A stretch of 64,000 nt of DNA from Bacillus massilioanorexius (GCF_902374955.1 NZ_CABKRX010000051.1:4430-68429); one strand, 5' to 3'. Positions 1-9,334 are shown, numbered from the stretch's first letter. Translations and numbers: made by a program. Notes: generated by a model not told the origin, from the sequence alone.

Positions 1-45
1 TAAATCAGGATGTAGACATATATTTAAAGGACGGAAATAATAAAT

Positions 46-708
46 AAAGAACGAGTGCATTTTTACCCTGTGGAAAATATAGAAACTACTTCTATTTTCC
101 ACACTATCTCGGTTTAAAAAGGTTATAAAATATGCTTGGGTAGCTTTACTACCACCCTTAAGATTTGGCTTTCTTGAAGCATCTTTAAACGGGCATTTTC
201 CAGTTTATGCTTTAAGATGGTATGAATATTGACTCTGTTTCTATTCTAGTACCCGCCTTTTCAATCGGAGCTATTATTTTTCAAATTCCACTATGGATGA
301 TGAGTGATTATTTCGGTAGAAAAAAAAGTCTTAAAATTATTATGTTATCAGGCTTTATTATCTTTCTGTTTGCCAGTATTTATCATTCTTCATTTATTGG
401 TCTTCTTGTTTGTTTCACCGTTGCAGGTATGATTGTCGGTTCAACTTTTTCATTAGGTATCAGTTATATGGCAGATCTACTACCTAAAGATTTTATTACC
501 GGCAGGGAATTTGTTATGTGGGATGTTCTTTAGTTGTGGAAGCCTACTTGGTCCCATCATAGGTGGTACGATTATTCATCATTTCCAAGGTGGTACTTTC
601 TTTTATATGTTCAGCTTTATTTTACTAATCATTTTTTTCACACTGCTCGTTTTTAAAGAACATAAACGAATAATGACACATAGTGATATATTACAAATTT
701 TTAGTTAG
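46..708 (+). pseudogene. MFS transporter remnant with several frameshifts
   Basis: Pieces of one major facilitator protein lie in different frames. One frame (about 83-220) reads the typical mid-protein stretch ending FPVYALR; the next (222-490) carries PLWMMSDYFGRKKS, a classic MFS loop motif; the third (about 490-708) carries PAGNLLCGMFFS and the last membrane segments. Joining them needs frame changes near 118, 215-222 and 490. Only the C-terminal half of a roughly 400-residue transporter is present. No start or ribosome binding site fits. Decay is the simplest reading; assembly errors could contribute because other indels occur in this window. Confidence 0.75.
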
Positions 709-784
709 AAACTAACGCTTTTAATAAATGAGCCCTCTATTTCAGTACGAAAATTTTTTTGTTATCACATTTTTATTTTTTCCT

Positions 785-821
785 TTATTTTCCCTACAGT
801 TCTATGTTAGAATTATTATTA
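785..821 (+). promoter_or_regulatory. PerR/Fur-type box with extended -10 promoter
   Basis: Positions 807-821 read TTAGAATTATTATTA, matching the PerR box (TTATAATNATTATAA) at 12 of 14 defined positions; a Fur box fits less well. The box overlaps an extended -10 (TG-N-TAGAAT, -10 hexamer at 808-813) with only a poor -35 near 785. A PerR site here fits the downstream P1B-4 ATPase, whose B. subtilis relative ZosA/PfeT is PerR-controlled. Assignment is by inspection only. Confidence 0.45.
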
Positions 822-847
822 ATAAATAAATAGTATAAACAAAACTT

Positions 848-882
848 GCTGTCACTTATTGTGGCAGCTTTCGTGCTTTTTT
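848..882 (+). terminator. Terminator-like hairpin in the leader of the P-type ATPase
   Basis: An 8-bp stem (848-855 with 861-868, one G-U pair, 5-nt loop) is followed by a T-rich stretch ending in six Ts. It lies about 130 nt after the MFS remnant and also just downstream of the PerR-like promoter, so it could end the old MFS transcript or attenuate the ATPase transcript. Confidence 0.4.
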
Positions 883-999
883 AAAGGTAGTGATTTTGAA
901 TATCTTTCTCAATTAGATTAAGATCAACAGCAAACGATAAATACTACTATCTATAACAAAAAATTTAAAGCTCAGTACGAATTTAGGGGAGGGAAAGTA

Positions 1000-2934
1000 A
1001 TGAATGAAACGAATGTTTTAACAAAAAGTCAATCATTTCAAAATTCAACACAAGCTTCTTTTTATCAAAAAATGTTACCTCATATGGAATTAATTGCAGC
1101 ACTTATTTGTGGATTATTGATTTTAACTGGATGGCTACTAGGAAAAGCTGACATGAATACAGCTTCTGTTATTAGCTACATTTCAGCTTTTATTATCGGA
1201 GGCTATGCAAAAGCGAAAGAAGGTATAGAAGATACTATCGCTGATAAAGAATTAAACGTAGAGATGTTAATGGTATTTGCTGCTATTGGTTCAGCTATCA
1301 TTGGTTATTGGGCAGAAGGTGCCATGTTGATTTTTATTTTTGCTGTAAGTGGGGCACTAGAAACATACACAATGAATAAGAGTCATAAAGAAATATCTGC
1401 TTTAATGGATTTACAACCTGAGGATGCTATTAGAATTTCAACAAATGGGGTAGAAGAACGAGTCCATATCTCTCAATTACAAGTTAATGATCTCATTCTA
1501 ATAAAAGCAGGTGAACGTATACCGACCGACGGGATTATCATTGATGGTAATACCCATATTGATCAAGCTGCTATAACAGGTGAATCTATACCTGTTAATC
1601 GAACAATTGATGATGAAGTATTTGCTGGAACAGTTAATTTAAGAGGAACTATAACGGTGAAGATGACCAAACCAAATGATCAAACATTGTTCCAAAAAAT
1701 TATAAAACTTGTTCAATCAGCACAAAGTGAGAAGTCACCTTCACAACAGTTTATCGAAAAATTTGAAGGTAAATATGTAAAAGTTGTATTAATTATTGTA
1801 TTGAGCATGATGATCCTACCACATTTTATTTTAGGATGGTCTTGGACTGAAACTTTCTATAGAGCGATGATATTACTTGTTGTTGCTTCACCATGTGCAT
1901 TAGTTGCATCTATAATGCCTGCAACCCTAGCCGCTATTTCACACGGTGCAAAGCATGGAATTTTGTTTAAAGGAGGCGTCCATCTTGAGAATTTAGGTCA
2001 TCTCCAAGCCATCGCGTTAGACAAAACTGGAACACTTACCAAAGGTAAACCAGAAGTAACGGCTGTCTATATTAGAGAAGATTTAACAGAAGAGAGCTTC
2101 TTAAAGACGGTTGCTTCTATTGAAAAATATTCAAACCATCCATTGGCACAAGCCATTGTTAAATATTATACAGAAAAATTTACTGATTCCTTTATCAAGC
2201 CTGACAATACAGAGGACGTGAGTGGATGGGGTGTGCAAGCTTCTATCAATGGTCAGATATGGAAGGTTGGTAAAGCATCTTTTGTGAATCAACAAGATGC
2301 TGATTTCTTTAAAAACGGGATTGCACAATCTCTTGCTTCAAAGGGTAATACGATAACTTTTGCGAGAGATGAAAAAGGTATAGCTGGTGTAATAGCATTA
2401 AAAGATGTTGTACGAGAAGAGACCCATCAAGCCATTTCCGAACTAAAAGCACATGGGGTACAGACCATTATGCTAACAGGCGATAGTGAGAAAACGGCAT
2501 CCGCAATCGCAAATGAAATCTCGATTGATGAGTATCATGCAGAATGCTTGCCAGAGAAAAAAGTAAATGAAATTAAGGCTTTGAAAAAACGTTTTACCAC
2601 GGTTGCTATGGTTGGTGATGGTATCAATGATGCTCCGGCATTGGCAACCGCTACAGTTGGGATAGCAATGGGTGAAGGAACTGATGTTGCACTAGAAACA
2701 GCTGATATAGTTTTAATGAAAAATGACTTACCTCGTATCGCTGAAGCCATTTCTTTATCCAAAAAAATGAATCGTATTATTAAACAAAACGTTATTTTCT
2801 CTATCTCCGTTATTGTCCTTTTGATTTGTTCTAATTTCTTCCAAGTACTGGATCTACCACTTGGAGTAATAGGACATGAAGGGAGTACAATATTAGTCAT
2901 TCTTAATGGTCTGCGACTCTTAAAAAATAACTAA
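1000..2934 (+). CDS. pfeT: P1B-4 type metal-exporting ATPase (PfeT/ZosA-like)
   Basis: A 644-residue heavy-metal P-type ATPase of the plasma membrane that pumps transition metal out using ATP. It shows the actuator TGES motif, the SPC metal-site motif in the sixth core helix (ASPCALVAS), the phosphorylation site DKTGT, the HP motif in SNHPLA, GDGINDAP, and a last-helix GHEGST motif. SPC plus HEGST without an N-terminal HMA domain is the P1B-4 signature (Fe(II)/Co/Zn exporters such as PfeT/ZosA and CtpD). Start follows AGGGGAGGG. The PerR-like box upstream agrees with peroxide-inducible ferrous iron efflux. Fe(II) is inferred; Zn or Co cannot be excluded. Confidence 0.85.
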   Translation: MNETNVLTKSQSFQNSTQASFYQKMLPHMELIAALICGLLILTGWLLGKADMNTASVISYISAFIIGGYAKAKEGIEDTIADKELNVEMLMVFAAIGSAIIGYWAEGAMLIFIFAVSGALETYTMNKSHKEISALMDLQPEDAIRISTNGVEERVHISQLQVNDLILIKAGERIPTDGIIIDGNTHIDQAAITGESIPVNRTIDDEVFAGTVNLRGTITVKMTKPNDQTLFQKIIKLVQSAQSEKSPSQQFIEKFEGKYVKVVLIIVLSMMILPHFILGWSWTETFYRAMILLVVASPCALVASIMPATLAAISHGAKHGILFKGGVHLENLGHLQAIALDKTGTLTKGKPEVTAVYIREDLTEESFLKTVASIEKYSNHPLAQAIVKYYTEKFTDSFIKPDNTEDVSGWGVQASINGQIWKVGKASFVNQQDADFFKNGIAQSLASKGNTITFARDEKGIAGVIALKDVVREETHQAISELKAHGVQTIMLTGDSEKTASAIANEISIDEYHAECLPEKKVNEIKALKKRFTTVAMVGDGINDAPALATATVGIAMGEGTDVALETADIVLMKNDLPRIAEAISLSKKMNRIIKQNVIFSISVIVLLICSNFFQVLDLPLGVIGHEGSTILVILNGLRLLKNN

Positions 2935-3029
2935 GAAAAAGACACTGTCTCTCTATAAAGGGAGTTAAGTATAAGATGGGTAGACGATCAACTTTTAAAT
3001 AGTGATGAAACTCTCTTTCAAAAGAGGAT

Positions 3030-3119
3030 AACAAAAGAAGAAAATGTAATGGACACGTTCACATAAAGTGAAGGGGCCTCTGAAAAGTGATAAAAATCAC
3101 TTTTCAGACAGCCCCTTTT
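3030..3119 (+). repeat. Dispersed terminator-like repeat, copy A
   Basis: Short copy of a family also seen at 20751-20937, 38996-39234 and 56349-56487. It holds the AATGGACAC block and the end module: a hairpin with GGGGC and CTGAAAAGTGAT arms (3073-3114) followed by TTTTT. It sits between the ATPase gene and the convergent small gene and can end plus-strand transcription. Confidence 0.7.
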
Positions 3120-3120
3120 T

Positions 3121-3225
3121 CTAGTGATAGCCATTCTGACCGTTTGCAGAACTTGACGTCTTATTTTTTGGTTTATTCTTACCCTTTTGCTTTGTTCCGC
3201 CATCTTTTTTCGTATGTTTAGCCAT
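3121..3225 (-). CDS. Small lysine-rich hypothetical protein (34 aa)
   Basis: A 34-residue reading frame starts with MAKHTKKDGG and ends GQNGYH. Ten of its residues are lysine and there is no hydrophobic segment, so it should be a soluble basic peptide. The start codon is preceded by a GGAAGGGA ribosome binding site at good spacing, which is the main support. The size and composition recall minor small acid-soluble spore proteins, but I cannot place it in a named family. It converges on the ATPase gene, with repeat copy A between them. Confidence 0.45.
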   Translation of the reverse strand: MAKHTKKDGGTKQKGKNKPKNKTSSSANGQNGYH

Positions 3226-3318
3226 AGCAATGTCTTCCCTTCCACCGTAAAATAAACGAGTTTTTATTTCTCATTCATTTTTAGTATGAAAGCTTTTCAT
3301 CTTCTTATTAGAGGTAGT

Positions 3319-4155
3319 TTATTCTATCGAATCCTCTTTTTCACTATAAATGGCATTAATTTCTCCACCCAAGATAATGATATGGGCGGACAAATAGAAC
3401 CAAAGCATTAAAACAATGACTCCCCCTAGGCTACCATATGTTGTCGTGTAATTACCGAAATTATTAACAAAATAGGAAAATCCAAGAGAAGTTGCCGTCC
3501 ATCCTAATGTAGCAAATAAGGAACCTTTCATAACACTACGTTTTTTTAGCTTAATAACCGGAAAAATCCAATACAAAGTAGAAAATACCGTTAATAAAAT
3601 GAATAAGGTTAAAAGCCAACGGATCGCATCCCATAAATGCAAAAATTCATTGTTTAATCCTAAGAATGAAAATAAGGCAACGCCTATTTGTTTTCCGAAT
3701 ATCGGTAATAATAACGCTATAATAAATACGAAAATCATTCCTATCGTTAATACCATAGCCAGCGCTCTAACAATTATATATTTCCGTTTATCAGGAATAT
3801 CATAGGCTTTATCAAATGCTTTTAATAAGGCATTCATTCCATTTGAAGCTGACCATAGTGTCCCGATGATCCCAAAAGAAAGCAATTTTGCATTCCCTTG
3901 CATGATATTGTCTAGATGACTTTCAATCAATAGCATTGAATCATCAGGGACAAAAGTTCCTAAAAAAGATAATATATATTGCTCATCTATAGGTAAATAA
4001 GGAATTAATGTAGATAAAAAAATGATTAACGGAAAAATGGACAATAAGAAGAAAAACGCAAGCTGAGCTGCCAAACCCGAAGCATCATGTTTGTTAATCC
4101 TATCTATTATAGTACTTACAAATTCAATTTGCTTACCAAAGATTTTTGTATTCAT
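3319..4155 (-). CDS. yfkH: YihY/BrkB family membrane protein (YfkH)
   Basis: 278 residues with about six membrane segments, opening with a GLAAQLAFFFLLSIFPL stretch typical of the YihY/BrkB (formerly RNase BN) family. Function is unknown; the family is no longer thought to be an RNase. Start follows AAAGGGAG. It is the third gene of a minus-strand group with yfkJ and yfkI, the same order as in B. subtilis, which supports the name. Confidence 0.85.
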   Translation of the reverse strand: MNTKIFGKQIEFVSTIIDRINKHDASGLAAQLAFFFLLSIFPLIIFLSTLIPYLPIDEQYILSFLGTFVPDDSMLLIESHLDNIMQGNAKLLSFGIIGTLWSASNGMNALLKAFDKAYDIPDKRKYIIVRALAMVLTIGMIFVFIIALLLPIFGKQIGVALFSFLGLNNEFLHLWDAIRWLLTLFILLTVFSTLYWIFPVIKLKKRSVMKGSLFATLGWTATSLGFSYFVNNFGNYTTTYGSLGGVIVLMLWFYLSAHIIILGGEINAIYSEKEDSIE

Positions 4156-4271
4156 AGCAACTCCCTTTGTTTCACTATTTACCTCATCCTTACTAGCACA
4201 TATACTTTCTACTCAAAAAACAGAACACAATGGCTTTTTGGAGAGCAATGTGTGCTAATAAGACCTAGAAA

Positions 4272-4643
4272 TTATAAGGAATCTACATCCTTTTCGTTGT
4301 CATCTAAAAATATCTCTTTCGTTTCTTTAACAGTGGCTTTTACTTGAGGAGGAATTTCTTTAAGAACTTCCACTTGATTCGTAATAAACGCAACATCCTC
4401 TGTAATTGTTTCAATGGTTGTCCGAATTTTATCCGACGTTTCTTTTACTTGTGAAATGATATGTTCTGGATTTTCAATTACTTCCCGTGCATTTCTATAC
4501 CCTTTTTTTGCACATTCAATCGTTTTTTCTCTAGTATTTCGATCTAACATACTAATTGCTGCACCAGCAAGCGCCCCAAGCAAAATACCTTGAAGTAAAC
4601 GACTCTTTTTCTTATTAGTATATGTAGTCTCCTCATGATTCAT
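4272..4643 (-). CDS. yfkI: YtxH-domain protein (YfkI)
   Basis: 123 residues. A short glycine/alanine-rich hydrophobic segment (LLQGILLGALAGAAISML, about residues 15-32) is followed by a charged helical region, the layout of YtxH-domain general stress proteins. It is probably a membrane-anchored coiled-coil protein of unknown role. The ribosome binding site AAGGAGAGG serves the ATG at 4643; an earlier ATG gives only a five-codon frame. It lies between yfkJ and yfkH as in B. subtilis. Confidence 0.75.
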   Translation of the reverse strand: MNHEETTYTNKKKSRLLQGILLGALAGAAISMLDRNTREKTIECAKKGYRNAREVIENPEHIISQVKETSDKIRTTIETITEDVAFITNQVEVLKEIPPQVKATVKETKEIFLDDNEKDVDSL

Positions 4644-4664
4644 GTTTCATTAACCTCTCCTTCA

Positions 4665-5138
4665 TTATTTAATTTGATGCTCTCTTTTTATTTTCTCTAG
4701 CAATTGCTGACACCCTTCATTTACTAAGTTATATACTTCTTCAAAATTACCTGTAAAATAAGGATCTGGTACGTCCTTGTTTTTCGCAGTTGGTACAAGA
4801 TCTAATAATCTTGTTACAAACGCATTTGAATTCCCTTTTAAGAATTTCTTCATATTTTTAATATTGCTTTCATCCATACCTATAATATATTGAAATTGTT
4901 CATAATCATTGGCAGTAAATTGACGTGCTTGCATGCCTTCATAACTAATACCTTTTTCATCTAATAAAGCACGAGTTCCTTGATGAGGAATTTGTCCAAT
5001 ATGCCAATCCCCTGTTCCAGCCGAATCTATAGTAATTAATTTTTCTAAGCCTTCCCTTTTTACAAGATCACGAAACATTGCTTCCGCCATTGGTGAACGA
5101 CAAATGTTCCCTAAACACACAAACAATACTTTTACCAA
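4665..5138 (-). CDS. yfkJ: Low-molecular-weight protein tyrosine phosphatase (YfkJ)
   Basis: Cytosolic phosphatase removing phosphate from protein tyrosine, possibly arginine, residues. The catalytic P-loop is C8-LGNI-C13-R14-S near the N-terminus and the general-acid loop is VPDPYF. I chose the TTG at 5138 because AGGAG lies 10 nt upstream and the P-loop then sits at the usual position; a longer ATG-initiated frame from 5177 adds 13 atypical residues. The product is 157 aa, about the size of B. subtilis YfkJ (156). First gene of yfkJ-yfkI-yfkH. Confidence 0.9.
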   Translation of the reverse strand: MVKVLFVCLGNICRSPMAEAMFRDLVKREGLEKLITIDSAGTGDWHIGQIPHQGTRALLDEKGISYEGMQARQFTANDYEQFQYIIGMDESNIKNMKKFLKGNSNAFVTRLLDLVPTAKNKDVPDPYFTGNFEEVYNLVNEGCQQLLEKIKREHQIK

Positions 5139-5399
5139 AATATTCACACTCCTACAATTGTTAATGCCTATATACATATTAGTATATTTCCAATCACTTT
5201 TTACTATTTTTCATCAAATTAATTATTATTTTAATAAAAAGCTTTATTAAATACGAATAAGAATGAAACAAAGCAATTCAAAAAACAAAATCAGTTTTGT
5301 TTTTATAGATATCTTGGCTTTGGGAACAGCTTGTCATTGACAGATGATTGGAATTATGAAAGTATGAAATGAAATGATATAGGGGAAAGGAAGAACTAG

Positions 5400-5621
5400 A
5401 TGGATTTATCTCAAAACACACCAGAAAATGTTGAATATATGATTGAAAAAATTAAAGAAAAACTACGAATGATGAATATTGAAGCTGTAAAATCTAGTCA
5501 TTTTAACAGTGATATGTACGAAGAGCTTCATGATTTATATACCATGGTAATGAAAAAGGATAGTTTTAGTCCAAGTGTTATGGAAGCCATTGCCGCAGAG
5601 CTTGGTAACTTAAAGAAATAA
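5400..5621 (+). CDS. yfkK: DUF1128 family protein (YfkK)
   Basis: 73-residue acidic, helical, cytosolic protein with the DUF1128 pattern (MDLSQNTPENVEYMIEKI at the N-terminus). Function unknown. Start preceded by AGGGGAAAGGAAG. It is divergent from yfkJ, as in the B. subtilis yfk region. A clear terminator follows 25 nt after the stop. Confidence 0.85.
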   Translation: MDLSQNTPENVEYMIEKIKEKLRMMNIEAVKSSHFNSDMYEELHDLYTMVMKKDSFSPSVMEAIAAELGNLKK

Positions 5622-5645
5622 ACCAACGCTTTATCATTCTCATAT

Positions 5646-5680
5646 AAAAGGAGGAGTCTACTTATAGGCTCCTCCTTTTT
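5646..5680 (+). terminator. Terminator after yfkK
   Basis: AAAAGGAGGAG pairs with CTCCTCCTTTT across a 13-nt loop, followed by T residues. Confidence 0.85.
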
Positions 5681-5861
5681 ATCTTCTTATAGAACCTTTT
5701 TTACTATTTAAGCTGAACTATTTTTTAAGTATTTTCAATAATTTCCTTCATTTTCAAATTATCTTGCCGATAATCAACTATATTTGTATTTTTTTCAAAA
5801 CTCAGGATTATTATACTACTCTCTATTTCCATTACAAATTCTTAAAAAGGAGGAAAGCCTC

Positions 5862-7562
5862 TTGAAGACATTTCACAACTTAAAAATCTCTTCGAAAGTA
5901 AACATTATCGTTCTCACTGCACTTTTATTATTTGCAATCATTGTAGGTTTGTTGATTATTTGGAAGGTCGATGCATCTATTAGAACCATAGGTCTAGAAA
6001 AAGTAAAAACTGATATTGAGCTTGGTTATAAAACCATTGAAACAAAATATCGTGGTTATTGGCGAATAGAAAATGATCAACTGTATAAAGGTGATATCAG
6101 AATTAGCAATAATGGAGAATTCCTAAGCTATATTAGTAAAGTCACAAATGACAATGTATCCATTTACTTAAATGATAGAATTGCTTCAACTACTTTAGAG
6201 AAAAATGGGAAAAAATTATATGGACTAAAAGCTCCAAAAGAGGTTATAGAAAAGACGCTTAAAAAAGGAGAAACCTATTTTGGCGAAACAACAATTGATG
6301 GTGTTTCCTATCAAGCTGGTTACAAACCAATCAAAGATGTTCGTGGAAACATTATTGGCTTATGGCATGTCAGTGCACCAATAACAATGGTTGATGATAT
6401 TATTGAACAAGTTTTCTATGTGATATTAATTAGCTCCATTGCACTAATTATCATTTCTTTTGTTCTTGTCATGCTTTTTACAAATACTATAAAGAAACGT
6501 TTAAAAAATATTTCTTTAGCAATGGATTATGCTGGACACGGAGACTTCACACACACATTAAACGATTCACATAAAGATGAAATAGGATTACTTTCTCAGA
6601 GCTATATGTCCATGCGTGATCAATTGTCTAAACTGCTCATTCATATTAAAGGGAATTCAGAATTAGTGGCTGCCTCTGCTGAACAGCTTAATGCAAGTTC
6701 TGAAGAAACGAGTAAAGCTACTGACTCTATATCCGCTTCGATACAAGATGTAGCTGCATCGTCAGATTCACAAATCGAACACGTGAAAATTCTTGAAAGT
6801 ACAAGTACAACAATGGTAGAAAACATCAATAAAATTTCTCAAGTTTCAACCACCATTCTGAAAGATTCTGAAGCGAATGCGAGCGAAGCCTTACAAGGCG
6901 GAGAAATGATGAATCGAACTATGAAACAAGTTAATCTCATCAATGATACAACGCAAAACTCTTCGAAGATTATTCATCACTTGGGAGAGAAATCAAAAGA
7001 AATAAATAGCATTATCAATATTATTACTGAAATTGCTGAGCAAACGAATCTTCTAGCTTTAAACGCAGCAATCGAAGCTGCTCGCGCCGGTGAACAAGGT
7101 CGAGGTTTCTCCGTCGTTGCGGATGAAGTACGAAAACTTGCTGAACAATCCAATCAATCAGCCAATCAAATTAAAGAATTAATTAATGACATTCAGCTAG
7201 ATATTAACGAATCTGTTATTTCAATGGATGAAGGACGAACTGCTATCAAAGAGGGGCTTCATTTAGCATCTCAAGCACATACCTCTTTAATCTCCATTAG
7301 CGATTCTGTACAGAATATGTTTACACAAGTACAAAATGTATCTAGTGCCATTAATGAAATTCAAATAGGCACAAAAGAAATGGATAAAGTAGTTCAATTT
7401 ACAGTTAAACATATTGACAATACATCCGAATTGACTCAAACAGTTGCTGCCTCAGCAGAAGAACAAAATGCAGCAATGCAAGAAGTTTCTGCTTCTGCAC
7501 ATGCATTGAGTAAACTTTCAGAGGAACTAGCAGATTCGATCAAAAGCTTTAAATTTGAATAA
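5862..7562 (+). CDS. Methyl-accepting chemotaxis protein with extracellular Cache sensor
   Basis: Transmembrane chemoreceptor that signals to CheA/CheW. From a TTG at 5862 (ribosome binding site AAAGGAGGA, 7 nt upstream) it has 566 residues: TM1 at about 18-40, a single-Cache ligand domain to about 180 (ending near GNIIGLWHVSAPI), TM2 at about 185-210, HAMP, then a long coiled-coil signalling domain with the conserved tip (NLLALNAAIEAARAGEQGRG) and an adaptation region near the C-terminus. An upstream in-frame ATG at 5784 has no ribosome binding site. Ligand unknown. It lies near motAB but is not co-transcribed with it. Confidence 0.9.
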   Translation: MKTFHNLKISSKVNIIVLTALLLFAIIVGLLIIWKVDASIRTIGLEKVKTDIELGYKTIETKYRGYWRIENDQLYKGDIRISNNGEFLSYISKVTNDNVSIYLNDRIASTTLEKNGKKLYGLKAPKEVIEKTLKKGETYFGETTIDGVSYQAGYKPIKDVRGNIIGLWHVSAPITMVDDIIEQVFYVILISSIALIIISFVLVMLFTNTIKKRLKNISLAMDYAGHGDFTHTLNDSHKDEIGLLSQSYMSMRDQLSKLLIHIKGNSELVAASAEQLNASSEETSKATDSISASIQDVAASSDSQIEHVKILESTSTTMVENINKISQVSTTILKDSEANASEALQGGEMMNRTMKQVNLINDTTQNSSKIIHHLGEKSKEINSIINIITEIAEQTNLLALNAAIEAARAGEQGRGFSVVADEVRKLAEQSNQSANQIKELINDIQLDINESVISMDEGRTAIKEGLHLASQAHTSLISISDSVQNMFTQVQNVSSAINEIQIGTKEMDKVVQFTVKHIDNTSELTQTVAASAEEQNAAMQEVSASAHALSKLSEELADSIKSFKFE

Positions 7563-7579
7563 ATCTCTACCTCTTTTCT

Positions 7580-7610
7580 GGTTGCCTGAAATTCATCGGG
7601 CAACCTTTTC
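7580..7610 (+). terminator. Terminator after the chemoreceptor gene
   Basis: GGTTGCCTG (7580-7588) pairs with CGGGCAACC (7597-7605), followed by TTTTC. Confidence 0.75.
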
Positions 7611-7701
7611 TCAATCCTCCCCTTACTGTCTCTTCGTGAAATATCCAAAATATGTTATCTTTAATATAAGTCTTATACGATTATTTCTATAAGGAGGTTG
7701 A

Positions 7702-8106
7702 ATGATGCATCACAAGCATGCTGTAATCTTATTTGATGGCGAATGTAATTTTTGCAGTAAAAGTGTTCAATTTATTATTGCTCGAGATCGAAAAGAATAC
7801 TTTTTATTTGCATCTTTACAAAGTGAAATAGGTCAAAATTTATTAAAGACATATTTATTGCCAACAGATTGTAATAGCTTTGTACTAATAGAAAATAATC
7901 AAGCTTACACGGAATCGCTGGCAGCAATAAGAGTTTGTCGACATCTAGATGGTTGGTGGAAGGTCTTCGTTATTGGAATCGTTATCCCAGCTCCAATTCG
8001 CAACTTTTTCTATAAAACACTCGCCAAATACCGTTATAAATGGTGGGGGCAGTCATCATCTTGCATGTTTCCAACAAATGATTTAAAAAGAAGATTTCTT
8101 TCCTAA
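7702..8106 (+). CDS. DCC-family thiol-disulfide oxidoreductase-like protein (YuxK type)
   Basis: 134 residues of the DUF393/DCC family, named after the motif D-G-x-C-x-x-C seen here as DGECNFC near residue 12. The family is predicted to have a thioredoxin-like fold and redox activity, but no reaction is established. A hydrophobic stretch around residues 80-100 suggests membrane association. Start follows AAGGAGG with two tandem ATGs; either could be used. Confidence 0.75.
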   Translation: MMHHKHAVILFDGECNFCSKSVQFIIARDRKEYFLFASLQSEIGQNLLKTYLLPTDCNSFVLIENNQAYTESLAAIRVCRHLDGWWKVFVIGIVIPAPIRNFFYKTLAKYRYKWWGQSSSCMFPTNDLKRRFLS

Positions 8107-8266
8107 AACTCCTCCCATTTCAATGTTAGTTCAATAGAAAAACAAGATATTTGTCGAACGAATTTATGAACTTTTCGTTACAAAAATATGTATTTTTTGT
8201 TAATTTTACAATATAATAGAAATATCAAAGAGGACTACTCTTTAGGTAATTTCAGGAGGAATGGAT

Positions 8267-8380
8267 ATGACATTTCTTCACATTTTAAACTATTCAATCC
8301 CAATTGTATGTATGATTGGATTGGGCCTTTGGATAGATCGCTTATGTAAGTCAGAAGAGGTAGAAGATGCAAATGAGTAA
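8267..8380 (+). CDS. Small single-span membrane protein (37 aa)
   Basis: A 37-residue frame has one hydrophobic helix (residues 5-25) followed by the acidic tail SEEVEDANE. It is supported by an AGGAGG ribosome binding site 6-7 nt before the ATG, a perfect TATAAT at 8212-8217 and a terminator 55 nt downstream, so it looks like a complete monocistronic unit. No family recognised. Confidence 0.55.
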   Translation: MTFLHILNYSIPIVCMIGLGLWIDRLCKSEEVEDANE

Positions 8381-8433
8381 CCCTTTATGACATTATTCAT
8401 GTCATTTAAGTTCACCTTATAATTCCCCATTAT

Positions 8434-8466
8434 TATGCCATGGCCATAGAGTCATGGTATTTTTTT
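8434..8466 (+). terminator. Terminator after the 37-aa membrane protein
   Basis: ATGCCATG pairs with CATGGTAT around a 10-nt loop and is followed by seven Ts. Confidence 0.75.
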
Positions 8467-8503
8467 GTCCATACCTATTCTTCAATTCGTTAACCCTAAA
8501 AAA

Positions 8504-8556
8504 GGATAAAGGCATTTCAAAAGTGATTAAAAATCATATTTGAAATGCCCTTATCC
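8504..8556 (-). terminator. Long hairpin downstream of motB
   Basis: GGATAAAGGCATTTCAAA begins a stem of about 24 bp with two mismatches, closing 8 nt from the motB stop codon. Its loop region (AAGTGATTAAAAATCA) resembles the loop of the dispersed repeat family, so it may be a distant member. It probably ends or protects the motAB mRNA. Confidence 0.6.
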
Positions 8557-8563
8557 CTATATA

Positions 8564-9334
8564 CTACTTATTTAATTCTGTTCTTGGAGAAATTAGTATT
8601 TCAACACGCCTATTTTTGGCTCTACCTTCTTTTGTATCATTAGGAGCAATAGGTTTAAATTCACCAAAGCCCTTCGCACTAAACCATTCAGGATCTAAAT
8701 CCTTATTTTCAAGTAATATTTTCATAAAATTGACTGCACGCATAACACTTAAATCCCAATTAGAAGAAAATTTGGATGTTGAAATTGGAACATTATCTGT
8801 ATGTCCACTAATGATGATACTTCTCGGTGGGTCCATCACTATTAAATCTGCAATTTCATGAGCAAATTGTTTATCAACTTCTCTTACATCTGCACTACCA
8901 GATTCGAATAATACATTGTCCCGAATAGAAACTAACAAACCTTCACCAGTTAAAGTAGTAGACAATTTATCTGACATATCATTCTTTTTAATATATTGGT
9001 TCACTCTATTTTGTAACTCAGATAATTCTTTTTTATCCTTTTCTCCAAGATTATTTTCTTTATTTTTGTCACCTATTAAATAACCTTCTTTATCACTTTT
9101 TGTTGAATGGTCACCAGATTCCATCGGACTAGTAAATTCCATGACACCCGTGCCACCTACGAAAACATCGTTAAACGCACGAGATAATTTTTGAAATTTA
9201 TTTGCGTCAATCGAACTCATGGAAAAAAGAACAACAAATAGTGCTAATAGTAGCGTTAATATATCTGCATATGGAAGTAGCCATGATTCGCTCATATGCT
9301 CCTCATGTTTTTTCTTCTTTTTCCTTCTAGCCAT
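8564..9334 (-). CDS. motB: Flagellar stator protein MotB
   Basis: 256-residue stator subunit that anchors the motor to peptidoglycan and forms the proton channel with MotA. A basic N-terminus precedes a single membrane helix with the channel residue Asp24 in LPYADILTLLLALF; then comes a charged linker (about 75-110) and an OmpA-like peptidoglycan-binding domain with ISGHTDNVPI. It matches B. subtilis MotB (261 aa) more closely than MotS. The start overlaps the motA stop by 8 nt, so the two are translationally coupled. Confidence 0.95.
   Translation of the reverse strand: MARRKKKKKHEEHMSESWLLPYADILTLLLALFVVLFSMSSIDANKFQKLSRAFNDVFVGGTGVMEFTSPMESGDHSTKSDKEGYLIGDKNKENNLGEKDKKELSELQNRVNQYIKKNDMSDKLSTTLTGEGLLVSIRDNVLFESGSADVREVDKQFAHEIADLIVMDPPRSIIISGHTDNVPISTSKFSSNWDLSVMRAVNFMKILLENKDLDPEWFSAKGFGEFKPIAPNDTKEGRAKNRRVEILISPRTELNK

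Noticed and set aside
2535..2900. 121-codon frame antisense to the P-type ATPase
   Set aside because: Shadow of a strongly conserved coding region (GDGIND and HEGST motifs on the other strand).
3018..3245. 75-codon minus-strand frame over repeat copy A
   Set aside because: It reads through the terminator hairpin; the 34-codon frame in another phase has the ribosome binding site and ends before the hairpin.
6641..6829. Frames antisense to the chemoreceptor signalling domain
   Set aside because: Alanine/serine-rich shadows of the coiled coil; no start signals.
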